This document shows positions 10,319 through 19,684 of a stretch of 64,000 nt of DNA, piece by piece. The stretch is from assembly GCA_037200975.1 (NCBI GenBank), contig JBBCGI010000001.1:1178001-1242000 (forward strand), written 5' to 3'. The translations under genes were made by a program, and so were the position numbers. The notes under the pieces were generated by a model that was not told the DNA's origin, made no database searches, and saw nothing but the letters and a program-made list of their open reading frames with translations. Each line of letters opens with the position of its first letter. Positions within the stretch are counted from its first letter, which is position 1. The DNA is from Pseudomonadota bacterium. GTDB taxonomy: Bacteria > Pseudomonadota > Gammaproteobacteria > Steroidobacterales > Steroidobacteraceae.

Positions 10319-13300
10319 TCAGAATCGCTTGACGAACTCGATGGTCACGGTGCGCCCCGCCACCAGGGCGCCGTGCACGCGGCCGCTGTAACCGAAACCG
10401 AAGTTGCCGGAGGAAACCGGCGGCGCTTCGTCCGTCACATTGATGAGGCCGAGGCGGATGGACGAATCGGACAGCGCACCGCCCGCGCTTTCATCGAACT
10501 TGTAGGCACCGAAGGCATTGAAGTACAGGATGTCTTCGACGCGATAACGATAAACGTCGGAGTTGCCCGTGTACTGATGCACGATGTAGTCGGGTTCGCC
10601 GAATGCTTCGTACTGCGCGGCCGTGGTGGTCGCGAGACTGTCGGCGAACGAACCGATGAAGTACGCGCTCGCGCCCGCGCTCCATCCGGCGTTGCGCCAC
10701 GTGATGTTGGTCGTGCCGCGCCACTTGGACACGCCGTCGACGTTGAGGCGCTCCGTATAGATGGCCGCTCCGCCGGGAACTTCGAGCGTGGTGTTCGATT
10801 CGGTGACCAGGGCCCAATCGGTATCGAAGGAGATGTCGCCGATGGACGTCGCCTTGTTGTACTTGATCGAGAAATCCCAGCCGGCGCTGATGCCGTCCGA
10901 CAGGTTGAGCGGCGGTGCATCGATCTGGAACACGCGGCCGGCCACACCCAGCGGGTTGCCGGGGTTGGCGGCATTGTAGGTCGCGAACAGCGCGCGATCC
11001 GCGTCCGTCGGGGCCTCGCGAATGACCGCCGGGTCGCCCACGTAGTTAGCCGTGCCTTCGCCGAAGTTGATCGACGCCAGCGGTACGCCCGCGGCGATCT
11101 GCGCCCGGGTGTACTCCTGCAGCAGGACCATGTCGTTGTTGCGGATCTGCGCCGCGCTCAACGAACCGATCAGGTTGTCCTGCTTGATCTCCCAGTAGTC
11201 GGCCGACACGCTCAGGCCTTGCACGCCGGGAACATCGAGCACGAAGCCGGCGCTGATGCCTTCCGAATCGATGGGCCTGAGATCCGGATTTCCGGACGTG
11301 CCGTTGCGGCTGACGTACGGACCTTCGTTGGTCGCCGGGTTGCGGTAGATGTCCACGGCTCCCGGAGGTCCCGCGAAGCTCCACTGGTTCTGCATGTGCA
11401 GCAGCGGCAGGCTGGGCGCGGTGAAACCTTCGTTGTATGACGCACGGAGCATCAACGCCTGGATCGGGCGCCAGTTCACGCCGAACTTGGGCTTGGTGGT
11501 CGTGCCGAAGTCGCTGTAGTCCTCGTGACGGACCGACGCGTTGAGCTCGAGCGACTGGACCAACGGCACGTGGTTGTCGCGCGACACCAGCGGCACCACC
11601 GTTTCGGCGTAGAAGCTCGTGACCTTGCGATCGCCATCGGCATCCGGCTTCGGCGACGAGGGGCTGAAGTCGTTGTTGTTGGGGTCGAGTCCCGAGCCGA
11701 CCGGATTCGTGCCGTGGAACGGCGGACGGAAGTCGGCGTATTCCTCGATGCGGTATTCCGCACCCGCGGCCACCGAGATGTCGCCGCTCCAGATCGACAG
11801 CACCGGGCCCGAGACCCGCGCGTCGACGCTGGTCAGCGTGCTGTTGCCGTAGCGGCGCCATTCCTGCATGAACGACTGGTACGTGCCTTCGGAGTTGGTG
11901 TGCGGCTGGTCCGCGACCACCTGGTTGCCGTCGACGCGGAACGTGTAACCGAACGGGTTGTACGCCGTCGCCGGATCCGTACGCGCCAGGGCCTCGTGCA
12001 ACAGGCTCTCGCGCACGTGCGGTGTGTTGCGGTCGATCGCGTAGCTGTAGCTGTGTACGCCGCCGACTTCCCAGTTCCAGTTATCGGCGAACTTGCCGCG
12101 CGCACCCGCGACGATGCGCCAGGTCTGGCCGGAGACGGAGACTTCCTCGGGAATCGTGCTGAAAGGTCCGCTCACCAGCGTGATGGCGCGCGGCGTGCCG
12201 ACGATGCGCGGCGTGCCGTCGGCATTGGGCGCTCCGGCCGGATCGTAGAAGCGCGAACCGTACGGGTTGTAAGGATTGTCGGCCGGCATCGGCGCGAGGT
12301 AATCCGCGGCGGGCGCATTGAGGCCGAGCGGACTGCGGACCAGCAGCGAATCCGCCTTGTAGTACGACAGGTCGCTGAACAACGTGATGTCGTCGGTCAG
12401 GTCGTACTCGAGGCTGGTGAACATGTTGAACCGCCGGCTGTCGCCGATGGCCATCGTGTAGTCGTTGCTGTTGCCGTAAAACTCCGGGTTGTTCGCGCGC
12501 GTCGGGGCCGTGGTCGTCAGCGTCATCGCGCCGTTTACCGGCCGGAAGTAGTTAGCCTGTGTGGACGTGCCGAGACGGAAGTTCCAGAACACACCGGTGC
12601 TGGCGCGGCCGTCGAACGGCCCGCCGGGCGCGTTGAACGGCGCGGGCACGCGCGTGAAGTTCTGCGCCGTGTCGGCGAATTCCCGGTCGCGCAGGTAGAT
12701 GCCGTCGCGGTCGAACCAGTCGAGCGTGGTCAGCACGCGGAAGCGGCCTTCGGCGAATTGCTGCCCGTGGGTCAGCGTGAAATCGATGTTCTGGCCGCCC
12801 GGATGTTCGGGCGCGCCGTAACGCAGGCGGCCCTGGGTGCCTTCAAAATCGCGGGCGGTGATGTAGTTCACGACACCCGCAACTGCATCGGAGCCGTAGA
12901 TCGAAGAGGCACCGTCGCGCAGAACCTCGATGCGCGCCAGGCCCTGCGTAGGGAGCTGGTTCACGTTGGGCGCGAAGTCCATGTCCTCCGTGGTCGGATG
13001 CGCCGTCAGGCGCCGGCCGTTCAGCAGCACCAGCGTGGAGCTGGCGGCGAGACCGCGCATGCTCACCGTGGAAATGTCGCCGCGCGCGCCGGAGCCGCCG
13101 CGCGGCGCTTCGCTCGCGGGCACACCCGTGACCTGCGGCAACGAGGTGAGAATTTCGACCGGCGTGAGCGCGTCGCGCAGGTTCATCGCGTCCTTGCTGA
13201 GCACGGTCATCGGCAACACACCGACGTCGCGGCGGCGCAGGTTGGAGCCGGTGACGACCACCTCTTCCATGGACTCCTCATCCGCGGCAGCGGCGGCGGG

Positions 13301-13666
13301 CGTCGACTCGGGCTCTGGCGTGCTCTGCACGGGCGGCGCAGCCTGCGCCACTATCTGGCCTTCCGGTCCCGCCTGCGCGATCAACATCGCGCCGCTCGGA
13401 TCCGTGCGCAGCTCGAGCGGCGTTCCCTGCAGCAGGCTCGAGATGGCTTGTTTGGTCGTGAGGTCGCCGTGCGCACCCGAGGTGCTCACACCGCGTACGT
13501 GTTCCGGCCGGTAAACGAGATCCGCGCCGAATCGTTCCGAAACCGCGAGCAGCGCCGTGCGCAGCTCACCGGCGGGAATGTCGACCGGATCGGCGACGGC
13601 ATGCGCCGCTGCGGAACACGCGAGAACGGCAGCAACGGCTCTGCGCACATCTGAATTCTTGATCAT
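10319..13666 (-). CDS. TonB-dependent receptor with N-terminal STN signalling domain
   Basis: Outer-membrane active transporter of 1115 residues that also signals. After the signal peptide (MIKNSDVRRAVAAVLAC, cut near AVADP) comes an STN domain at about residues 35-95 (DIPAGELRTALLAVSERFGADL), the part that contacts a FecR-type sensor. An Ala/Pro-rich linker, the plug (EEVVVTGSNLRRR onward) and a large 22-strand barrel ending in aromatic FVKRF follow. The ATG at 13664-13666 has a GGGGAG Shine-Dalgarno seven bases upstream. The sigma and FecR genes lie directly upstream, which completes a Fec-like surface-signalling triad. The substrate is probably the amide or peptide compound cleaved by the downstream enzymes rather than an iron chelate, but this is inference from neighbours. 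Confidence 0.93.
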   Translation of the reverse strand: MIKNSDVRRAVAAVLACSAAAHAVADPVDIPAGELRTALLAVSERFGADLVYRPEHVRGVSTSGAHGDLTTKQAISSLLQGTPLELRTDPSGAMLIAQAGPEGQIVAQAAPPVQSTPEPESTPAAAAADEESMEEVVVTGSNLRRRDVGVLPMTVLSKDAMNLRDALTPVEILTSLPQVTGVPASEAPRGGSGARGDISTVSMRGLAASSTLVLLNGRRLTAHPTTEDMDFAPNVNQLPTQGLARIEVLRDGASSIYGSDAVAGVVNYITARDFEGTQGRLRYGAPEHPGGQNIDFTLTHGQQFAEGRFRVLTTLDWFDRDGIYLRDREFADTAQNFTRVPAPFNAPGGPFDGRASTGVFWNFRLGTSTQANYFRPVNGAMTLTTTAPTRANNPEFYGNSNDYTMAIGDSRRFNMFTSLEYDLTDDITLFSDLSYYKADSLLVRSPLGLNAPAADYLAPMPADNPYNPYGSRFYDPAGAPNADGTPRIVGTPRAITLVSGPFSTIPEEVSVSGQTWRIVAGARGKFADNWNWEVGGVHSYSYAIDRNTPHVRESLLHEALARTDPATAYNPFGYTFRVDGNQVVADQPHTNSEGTYQSFMQEWRRYGNSTLTSVDARVSGPVLSIWSGDISVAAGAEYRIEEYADFRPPFHGTNPVGSGLDPNNNDFSPSSPKPDADGDRKVTSFYAETVVPLVSRDNHVPLVQSLELNASVRHEDYSDFGTTTKPKFGVNWRPIQALMLRASYNEGFTAPSLPLLHMQNQWSFAGPPGAVDIYRNPATNEGPYVSRNGTSGNPDLRPIDSEGISAGFVLDVPGVQGLSVSADYWEIKQDNLIGSLSAAQIRNNDMVLLQEYTRAQIAAGVPLASINFGEGTANYVGDPAVIREAPTDADRALFATYNAANPGNPLGVAGRVFQIDAPPLNLSDGISAGWDFSIKYNKATSIGDISFDTDWALVTESNTTLEVPGGAAIYTERLNVDGVSKWRGTTNITWRNAGWSAGASAYFIGSFADSLATTTAAQYEAFGEPDYIVHQYTGNSDVYRYRVEDILYFNAFGAYKFDESAGGALSDSSIRLGLINVTDEAPPVSSGNFGFGYSGRVHGALVAGRTVTIEFVKRF

Positions 13667-13846
13667 CCGAATCTCCCCGAGAAAAAACGAGTCTTGTTCT
13701 ACGAATACATTGGTAGACGGATGGATTCGAAGAATCCCTCCAAGAGCTTTTCTCAGGGATCGATTAAAAGAATTCGCGGGTGAGAATCGGCGCGGATTGC
13801 ACCAGCGAGTGATGCGAAAGCCGCGCACGCACCTCGAACGGGCGCG

Positions 13847-14848
13847 TTATTTCGAAGCGAGAACGATTCGGTCGTCGTCGATCGATGCGCGGACCGGAAA
13901 GCCGCTTTCGAGCAGCCGCACGAAGGCGCGCACGTTGTCCGGCCGGAAATTCCCTTCGACTCGCAGCGCGGCCACCGCAGGATCGGTGACGACGATCTTG
14001 CGCACGTTGTAGCGATTGAATTCGGAAACCGCCTCGCCCAGCGACAAATCGCGGAACGTGAGCACGCCATCGCGCCAGCTGAGCCGCAACTCGGCCTCTT
14101 CGAGGCTCTTGTGTTGCACCGAGACGCCCGAGCCGTTCGACACCGCGATCGCACCGGCGGTCAGATACACGGAGGCCGCGTCGCCGGCATCTTCCATGCG
14201 CACCTTGCCTTCGGTGACCACGACCACGACGGCGCCGCCCTCATTGCGCACCGAGAATTTCGTGCCGACGGCGATCACGCGTTTGCCGCCCGCCACGACG
14301 ACGAACGGACGGTTCGGATCTTTCGCGACTTCGAAGAAAGCTTCGCCCTGCTGCAGATCGATGTGCCGCTCGTTTTGCGAGAGCGCGACTTTGACCTGGC
14401 TGTCCGTGTTCAACGTGATCTTCGATCCGTCCAGCATGGGGACTTTGGCCAGGCCGCCGATGGAGGTCGTGAACTGCTCGCCGCGTGCCTTCGGCAACTG
14501 GTACGCGAGCAGGCCGGCCGCAACCACGATGAGTACACCGGCGGCCTGTGCAATACGCCCCAGTCGCCGCGGCTGCTTATTCGGGTGTCGCGAAAAAAAA
14601 AGCGTGCTGAAATTCCATTGCCCGGGCGGTGGCGGCCGATCTCCGGGAATCCCGGCGCCCAGTGCCTTGAGCCGCGCGGATTCCTCCCACGCGAGTTCGA
14701 GGCGCAGGAACTCGACCCGATGATGGGTGGAAGCAGCCAGCCATAACGCGAGCCTGGCTTCGTCTGCCTCGTCCCATCGTTCGGAGTCGCGGCGAATGAG
14801 CCATTCGCTCGCGGTCTCTTCAATATCGTTTGTGCGCACCATGTCCAT
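13847..14848 (-). CDS. FecR-family anti-sigma sensor
   Basis: Single-pass inner-membrane sensor of 333 residues. The cytoplasmic N-terminal part carries the DUF4880-like sigma-binding segment (ASEWLIRRDSERWDEADEAR). A transmembrane helix follows at roughly residues 97-117 (AAGVLIVVAAGLLAYQL), then the periplasmic FecR domain (LDGSKITLNTDSQVKVALS ... IDLQQGEAFFEV) and a C-terminal DUF4974/STN-like module (LSLGEAVSEFNRYN). It presses on the sigma factor until the receptor STN domain signals ligand. The start could be the ATG at 14848, 14842 or 14875. All overlap the 3' end of the sigma gene, so the pair is translationally coupled. I chose 14848. Confidence 0.92.
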   Translation of the reverse strand: MDMVRTNDIEETASEWLIRRDSERWDEADEARLALWLAASTHHRVEFLRLELAWEESARLKALGAGIPGDRPPPPGQWNFSTLFFSRHPNKQPRRLGRIAQAAGVLIVVAAGLLAYQLPKARGEQFTTSIGGLAKVPMLDGSKITLNTDSQVKVALSQNERHIDLQQGEAFFEVAKDPNRPFVVVAGGKRVIAVGTKFSVRNEGGAVVVVVTEGKVRMEDAGDAASVYLTAGAIAVSNGSGVSVQHKSLEEAELRLSWRDGVLTFRDLSLGEAVSEFNRYNVRKIVVTDPAVAALRVEGNFRPDNVRAFVRLLESGFPVRASIDDDRIVLASK

Positions 14849-15464
14849 GGTTATTCTGGAAGGATTCTGCTCCATCTGCGTCGTCTATGACATCTGTGAC
14901 ATGTGCAAGCGAATTTTCGCGCATGTAGTGCGCGAGATTCCGCGCCCCGGTCCTCAGATGCTTCTCTACTGTCTTCTCCGCCAGTCCGAGCTTTTTGGCA
15001 ACTTCCTTTTGCGACAGACCCTTCACGCGCCGCAGCCACACGACCTCGCGGCTCTTCGTCGAAAGACGGTCGAAGGCATGCGCGAGGCGTGCGAGTTCCT
15101 GATAGGCACTCACCCGTTGCTCGGGCGAAATTTCTTCGACCAGCGCATTCAGATGCTCGCTTTCTCCGGCGGCCTGGATGGGCACGATGCGTTCGCGTCG
15201 CACGCGATCGGCCATCAGATGGCGGACGGTGGCAAACAGAAAGGCCTTCGGCGCCTGCGGCCGCGCCTGGCGCGCCGCCTCGTACACGCGGATGTAGGCA
15301 TCCTGCCTTATGTCAGCAATCTCGTCGCGACGCGGCCAGACGCGCGAGATGAATCGCAGGAGCATTTCCTCGTGACTGAGAATTTCCCGCTTGAACCAGT
15401 TGTCGAGGGACTCCAGCGCAAGCGGCCTCAACGCGGTACAGGACGGCGGCGGCAGGTTATCCAT
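14820..15464 (-). CDS. ECF-type RNA polymerase sigma factor (FecI-like)
   Basis: Extracytoplasmic-function sigma factor of 214 residues. Region 2 spans the RRDEIADIRQDAYIRVYEAA segment (residues about 45-65). Region 4 is a clear helix-turn-helix (LSQKEVAKKLGLAEKTVEKH, about residues 150-170). The C-terminus is somewhat longer than usual and overlaps the FecR start by 29 bp. It should direct polymerase to the promoters of the TonB receptor and probably the downstream enzyme genes once its FecR partner is released. No ECF promoter consensus is confidently readable because the target sequence of this subgroup is not known to me. Confidence 0.93.
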   Translation of the reverse strand: MDNLPPPSCTALRPLALESLDNWFKREILSHEEMLLRFISRVWPRRDEIADIRQDAYIRVYEAARQARPQAPKAFLFATVRHLMADRVRRERIVPIQAAGESEHLNALVEEISPEQRVSAYQELARLAHAFDRLSTKSREVVWLRRVKGLSQKEVAKKLGLAEKTVEKHLRTGARNLAHYMRENSLAHVTDVIDDADGAESFQNNHGHGAHKRY

Positions 15465-15773
15465 GAATGCTGGGGCTCCCGAGCGATCGGATTATTCAAC
15501 TGGCGCCACCGTTCGATCGATGTTGGCGCCGCTCCCTTTGTCGTGGGACTTCAGAGTTTTTTTTGTTGGCGGAGCAACAGCACAAATTGTGCCAGCATCG
15601 CGCGCATCCGAAGTTTCAATGGCTGCCGCGTGCGCAACTGCGCGCGGAACATGCGCGCTGCGCGGCAAAGTATATTTCAGCACATCGATTTTCCGATTCG
15701 TGCGCCAGCGAATGCGGACCACGGACAACCCACGACGGGGCGACGCGGGAGAAAGCGCACCAGCGTGCGGCAA
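15465..15773. other. Intergenic region upstream of the ECF sigma gene
   Basis: This 309-bp gap separates the sigma gene start from the 3' end of the DUF1028 gene, both minus strand. It must hold the sigma promoter. It contains an AT-rich run of eight T around 15557-15564, which could serve as a terminator tail or upstream element, but no convincing hairpin precedes it. A 93-codon open frame across the gap has arginine/alanine shadow composition and no Shine-Dalgarno, so I do not call a gene. Confidence 0.4.
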
Positions 15774-16847
15774 TCAGCGGATGCGTTGTATCGCGAGCAA
15801 GCGTTTGCGGATGCCGCTGTCGAGCCCCTTGTCGCGCAGGCGCTGCCAGAGCCGCTCGATGACACGGCGATCGACGAAGCCTGGCACGGTGGTGCCCCAA
15901 CCCTGCGCGGCACGAAATGCATCGAGTGCCTTCACGGCTTCCTCGGTGTAGACATTGGCACCGGAGCCGGTGACGTCGAACTCATCCGCGCCGGCGCGGA
16001 AGTAACCCAGCGCGTGCAGCATCATCTTCAGCTGCAATACGTCGCGTCCCGCGAACTGCTCGAGATTGCGGAAGCCCAGCGTTTCGCTGGCGGTGGCATA
16101 GATGCGCCGCATTTCGCCGACCGGCTCGGCGTGCTCGCACACATTGATGTTCACGGACACATGATCGGGCCGGCGCGACATGCCCGGCCGCGGGTCCGCG
16201 ACGACGACCGCCGCCGATTGCGTTTCACCGTGCCGCCCGTCGCCGCCCAGTGCGTGTCCGGCCGCCAGCGCTTCGATGAGCCGGTCGGCGAGTGCGCGGT
16301 CCGATCCTTCGCTGGCTTGAAACGTATCCGCCACGGCATCCACGACCTGCGGACCGACCAGCGAATTGCCCTGCACGACGAAGTTGGCGCCCGCGCGCAT
16401 CTGCACCCAGTCGCCTTGCGCTTCGGAGCCGTACTGCTCCTTGCCGGTCCATTGGGCCGAGCGTCCCTTGCTGTCGACGACGCCCACTTGCCGGCGCTCG
16501 CGTCCTTCGTCGGCGGCCAACACCTGGTTCAGTGCGTCTTTCGGCGACATGCCCTTTTCGAGCAGGTCGAGCAGATCGTTGCCGTATTCGAGCCGCGTCG
16601 CGCCCTGTGTCGCGACGGCGCCCACACCCGCGCGCACCCAGGGCACGCCGTTGCCCACGCAGGGATTTCGCGTCGTGACGGTGACGCCGGTCTCGCCGGT
16701 GGCGAGGTCGACGGCAACGATGGAGAAGGTGTGAAAGTCGACTTCGCGATCGGAGCCCCACAAGGCGGGCTCCTGTGCGCTGGCGCGCAATGCGAACGCG
16801 AGAGTGAAGAGTGTGGCGAGCGTGAGTCGCGAGTGGTTCAGCTTCAT
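15774..16847 (-). CDS. DUF1028 Ntn-hydrolase-like secreted protein with C-terminal peptidoglycan-binding-like domain
   Basis: Protein of 357 residues with signal peptide MKLNHSRLTLATLFTLAFALRASA. The mature start is followed by the DUF1028 fold (FSIVAVDLATGETGVTVTTR, then GVGAVATQGAT and GNSLVGPQVVDAVADTF), a family related to N-terminal-nucleophile hydrolases. The last 90 residues (EEAVKALDAFRAAQGWGTTVPGF onward) look like the small peptidoglycan-binding module often fused to this family. The ATG at 16845-16847 is chosen for its signal peptide; an upstream start adds 36 unlikely residues. Function of the family is not established to my knowledge. It is transcribed toward the sigma gene but probably independent of it. 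Confidence 0.8.
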   Translation of the reverse strand: MKLNHSRLTLATLFTLAFALRASAQEPALWGSDREVDFHTFSIVAVDLATGETGVTVTTRNPCVGNGVPWVRAGVGAVATQGATRLEYGNDLLDLLEKGMSPKDALNQVLAADEGRERRQVGVVDSKGRSAQWTGKEQYGSEAQGDWVQMRAGANFVVQGNSLVGPQVVDAVADTFQASEGSDRALADRLIEALAAGHALGGDGRHGETQSAAVVVADPRPGMSRRPDHVSVNINVCEHAEPVGEMRRIYATASETLGFRNLEQFAGRDVLQLKMMLHALGYFRAGADEFDVTGSGANVYTEEAVKALDAFRAAQGWGTTVPGFVDRRVIERLWQRLRDKGLDSGIRKRLLAIQRIR

Positions 16848-16933
16848 GGTCGCCAGAATGTTAGCCGACTCGGCGGCATCACGCAGCGTAACGCCGCGAG
16901 CAACTTCCATGTCGCCCGCGACGTCGCACCTTT

Positions 16934-18364
16934 TTAGTCCTTGGCCAGCTCGCAATCATTCCGGTCGTGATGGCGGCGATGACCACGTTTCCCGTGGTGT
17001 CCGCCGTCGTCGTCTTCACAGTCCAGCAGCGGCGCCACATGCAACACGATGAACTCGTTATTGTCCGGCACGCCGAACTCGCGGCCGCTCGAGCCCGGAT
17101 AGTTGTTGTCGTCGATGACCAGCAGGCGGTTGTTGTCGAGCACCAGCACGTCTTCGATCGTCGTGAACGGGAACGTGAACACCGTGTTCGTGCGGCCGTC
17201 GCCGGCGACGTCGCGCGGGTCGTAGATGTTCATGAGGTCCGCGACTTCTTCCTTGATCAGAAGACCCTGCGCATCCACCTCGTCGAGGTCGACGCGGTAG
17301 ATCTTCTTCACGCGCGCGGGGTTGGTCTGACGCGGGTCGGAGGCGTCGCCCTGCCCCTGGTCGCGCTCGATGATCACGAACTCACGGTCGGTCAGCGCCG
17401 TGAAATCGCCGATCGCATTGGTGGGCGCGTCGAGCGGATAGGCGAAAGTCTTCCCGGTGTATCTGCGCGCGCCCAGGGAGAACTCGCTGATGATCAGCCG
17501 CGAGCGGTTCGGATCGCCGTTGATGGCCTTCTCGAGCAGCGTGTAGAGGCGGTTGCCGCTCTTGTTGAGCGCCATGCCCTCGAAGCCGCCCGAATCCGGC
17601 AGGTTCGCCGCGAGCGTGCGCTGCGGATTGCTGACCGCCTGCACCAGCGGATTCGTCTCCGCGCCGCCGAGCGTGCTCGGGAAAGCGCGGAAGTTAGGCA
17701 GCGGAATCGGGGCTTCGAGCACCCGGCCCGAGGAATCCGTGTGCAGCAGATAGGGGCCGAATTCGTCGCCGAACCAGAACGTGCCATCCGGCGCGCGGCG
17801 GAAGGACTCGATGTCGAAGTCCGCGCCCGTCAGCAGGCGGCCGGACTTGATCGCCGCATCCACGCGGATCGGGGCGCCGCCGGCCGTGGGCGTTCCCGGG
17901 TAGTTAGCGCCGTCGGCGACGATGGCGAACGGGATTTTCTTCGAGGGGTCGCGCAGCGTGAAGAAGCTGTCCGCGGTGAAGCTGCCGAGCTCTTCGCCAG
18001 TGAAGCGATTGACGGGCTTCACTTCGCCGGTTTCGAAATCCGGCTTGACCGCATCGACGCGCAACAGCGTGTCGGGCGAATTCGGCTTCGAACCAAAACC
18101 ATTGTCGGACATGACGAGGAACGTGCCCTTCGCCGGTCCGCGCAGCACGGCCGAGAATCCCTGCACGGGCTGCTTGTTGATGAGCGGCAGGACGCGGCCG
18201 TTGGCACCGCTGGCGTATTGGCCGGAGGTGGGACCGGGGGAGAATGTGTCGGCGGGCAACACCGCGCGATCGAGCAGCTCCGCGGCGGTTGCGGAGTGGA
18301 AAGCGAATGCGGCACACAGTGCCGACGCGGCGGCGGCGCCCACGCGATTGCGGAAAAGATTCAT
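16934..18364 (-). CDS. Secreted phytase-like esterase (esterase-like activity of phytase family)
   Basis: Secreted beta-propeller-like protein of 476 residues. MNLFRNRVGAAAASALCAAFAFHSATA is the signal peptide. The body matches the phytase-like domain family (PF13449 type): GFSAVLRGPAKGTFLVMSDNGFG, SFRRAPDGTFWFGDEFGPYLLH, GFEGMALNKSGNRLYTLLE and TTIEDVLVLDNNRLLVIDDNNY. An Asp/His/Arg-rich tail (DDDGGHHGKRGHRRHHDRND) could bind metal or keep the protein at the surface. Family members are annotated as phytases or alkaline-phosphatase-like esterases, but the actual substrate is not known. It is divergent from the small secreted protein gene at 18507, sharing a 142-bp regulatory gap. Confidence 0.8.
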   Translation of the reverse strand: MNLFRNRVGAAAASALCAAFAFHSATAAELLDRAVLPADTFSPGPTSGQYASGANGRVLPLINKQPVQGFSAVLRGPAKGTFLVMSDNGFGSKPNSPDTLLRVDAVKPDFETGEVKPVNRFTGEELGSFTADSFFTLRDPSKKIPFAIVADGANYPGTPTAGGAPIRVDAAIKSGRLLTGADFDIESFRRAPDGTFWFGDEFGPYLLHTDSSGRVLEAPIPLPNFRAFPSTLGGAETNPLVQAVSNPQRTLAANLPDSGGFEGMALNKSGNRLYTLLEKAINGDPNRSRLIISEFSLGARRYTGKTFAYPLDAPTNAIGDFTALTDREFVIIERDQGQGDASDPRQTNPARVKKIYRVDLDEVDAQGLLIKEEVADLMNIYDPRDVAGDGRTNTVFTFPFTTIEDVLVLDNNRLLVIDDNNYPGSSGREFGVPDNNEFIVLHVAPLLDCEDDDGGHHGKRGHRRHHDRNDCELAKD

Positions 18365-18506
18365 TACAAGCGACTCCAGTGATGAAAGGCGGGGCGCATG
18401 CTGGCCGCCACGCGTGTCGCTGCCGTTAAGGTGTTGCGACGCGCACGTTACGTCGGGAGCCCTGTGTAGTAAGAGTCCTGCAACCTCGCGGACGCAGACT
18501 CGCAAC

Positions 18507-19058
18507 ATGAAGCGAAATTTCTGCAAGGCATTGCCGGTACTGTGGTTCGTCTGCGCGGTTGCATTCGGCGATCCGATCCATGCGATCGCCGACGGCGCGT
18601 ACTGGCACCACGACAGCGGCTGGGTGTTTCCGGAGAAGATGGGCGAGTTCACGCGCGTCGGCATGCCGCAGGATGTGGCTGGTTCGCGCGATGCGGTCGC
18701 GTACTACGCGCGTGTGATCGAAGGCGCGCGGCTGGTTGCGTCAGTCGATGTCTATCCATCGGACTCGGCGGCCTCGGGTACAACCCTCGAAGCCGCGAAG
18801 GTCGCGCTGGAGCGGGAGCTGCCGGTGGGTGCCGTGACACCGAGCGAAGAAACCCTCGCGCTCGGCGCCGATGGTTCCCTTCGCCTGACTCACGTGACAT
18901 ACACGACGGCGCAGTCCGTGCACGCGCTCTACTTCGTTGCCAAAGGCGATTGGCGCGTGCAGATCAAGATGACGATACCGGCTGCAGATCTGGAAGCGCG
19001 CGCGGCGCTCGATGCTTTCGTGCGCGCGCAGCGCTGGGAGCTGCTGACCGGAAACTGA
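18507..19058 (+). CDS. Secreted protein of unknown function
   Basis: Protein of 183 residues with an N-terminal signal peptide (MKRNFCKALPVLWFVCAVAF). The mature part has an alpha/beta pattern (GEFTRVGMPQDVAG, VAYYARVIEGARLVASVDVYP, VHALYFVAKGDWRVQIKM) and closes with a helix containing RAALDAFVRAQRW. I do not recognise the family. There is no lipobox and no extra membrane segment, so it should be periplasmic. It stands alone on the plus strand between the phytase-like gene and a short minus-strand gene. Confidence 0.65.
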   Translation: MKRNFCKALPVLWFVCAVAFGDPIHAIADGAYWHHDSGWVFPEKMGEFTRVGMPQDVAGSRDAVAYYARVIEGARLVASVDVYPSDSAASGTTLEAAKVALERELPVGAVTPSEETLALGADGSLRLTHVTYTTAQSVHALYFVAKGDWRVQIKMTIPAADLEARAALDAFVRAQRWELLTGN

Positions 19059-19114
19059 CGGTCAGCTTTTCTTCAACCGCGTCCAGAACCCATCGGGCGG
19101 CCCTTGCAGCGCGG

Positions 19115-19570
19115 TCATTTCCCGCCGCACGGAATCAGGAATTTCTCGGTGTTCACCCACGCCGAGCTCCCCATGTAGGGGTTCGTGCCTGCGGTCGCGA
19201 TGGCGTTGTAGCGATACGGCGCGACGACGCAACTGCAGGTGACCTTGAGGCGATAACGAGGCGCCGGCGCAGTGAAGGTCGCGGCCCACAGGCCCGAGAT
19301 GCCCGTTGGACCCGCCGATGCGTTGCCGTCGATGCTTTCGTATTTGCAGCCGGCCGACAGCGAATACTTGGCGTACGGCTTGCCGGTCGTATCGTCGATG
19401 GGCGGCGTCCACTCGAGGATGAAGGCGCCAAGCGCCTTGTCGATACCCTCCACCGCCGTGACCGCCACGTTGGTAGGCGCCGGCGGCCGGGCGGCGCCTG
19501 CGGCGAGCGTGGAGACGCAGAAAAATCCCAGCGCCAGCGCGGTATTGCGCCGTAAAGATTCGAATCGCAT
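19115..19570 (-). CDS. Small secreted fibronectin-III-like protein
   Basis: Protein of 151 residues with signal peptide MRFESLRRNTALALGFFCVSTLAAG. The mature part resembles a single fibronectin type III or Ig-like sandwich (PPAPTNVAVTAVEG, FILEWTPPIDDTTGKPYAKYSL, YRLKVTCSCVVAPYRYNAIA). Four cysteines in the second half could form disulfides. The role is unknown; such modules usually mediate binding at the surface. It diverges from the hydrolase/SUMF1 fusion gene that starts at 19685. Confidence 0.6.
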   Translation of the reverse strand: MRFESLRRNTALALGFFCVSTLAAGAARPPAPTNVAVTAVEGIDKALGAFILEWTPPIDDTTGKPYAKYSLSAGCKYESIDGNASAGPTGISGLWAATFTAPAPRYRLKVTCSCVVAPYRYNAIATAGTNPYMGSSAWVNTEKFLIPCGGK

Positions 19571-19684
19571 GTGCAGCTCCCCTTGGTCTGTTTCATAGCA
19601 GACGAGTGAGGAGCGGATTTGTCAGGGAGGGTCGACATCGCCTGGCAAGTGGGCCACGATTTCCGGACATCAGAGGGGAGCGTC

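Noticed and set aside
15492-15773. 93-codon minus-strand frame between DUF1028 and sigma genes
   Set aside because: No ribosome site, no domain, composition of non-coding GC-rich DNA.
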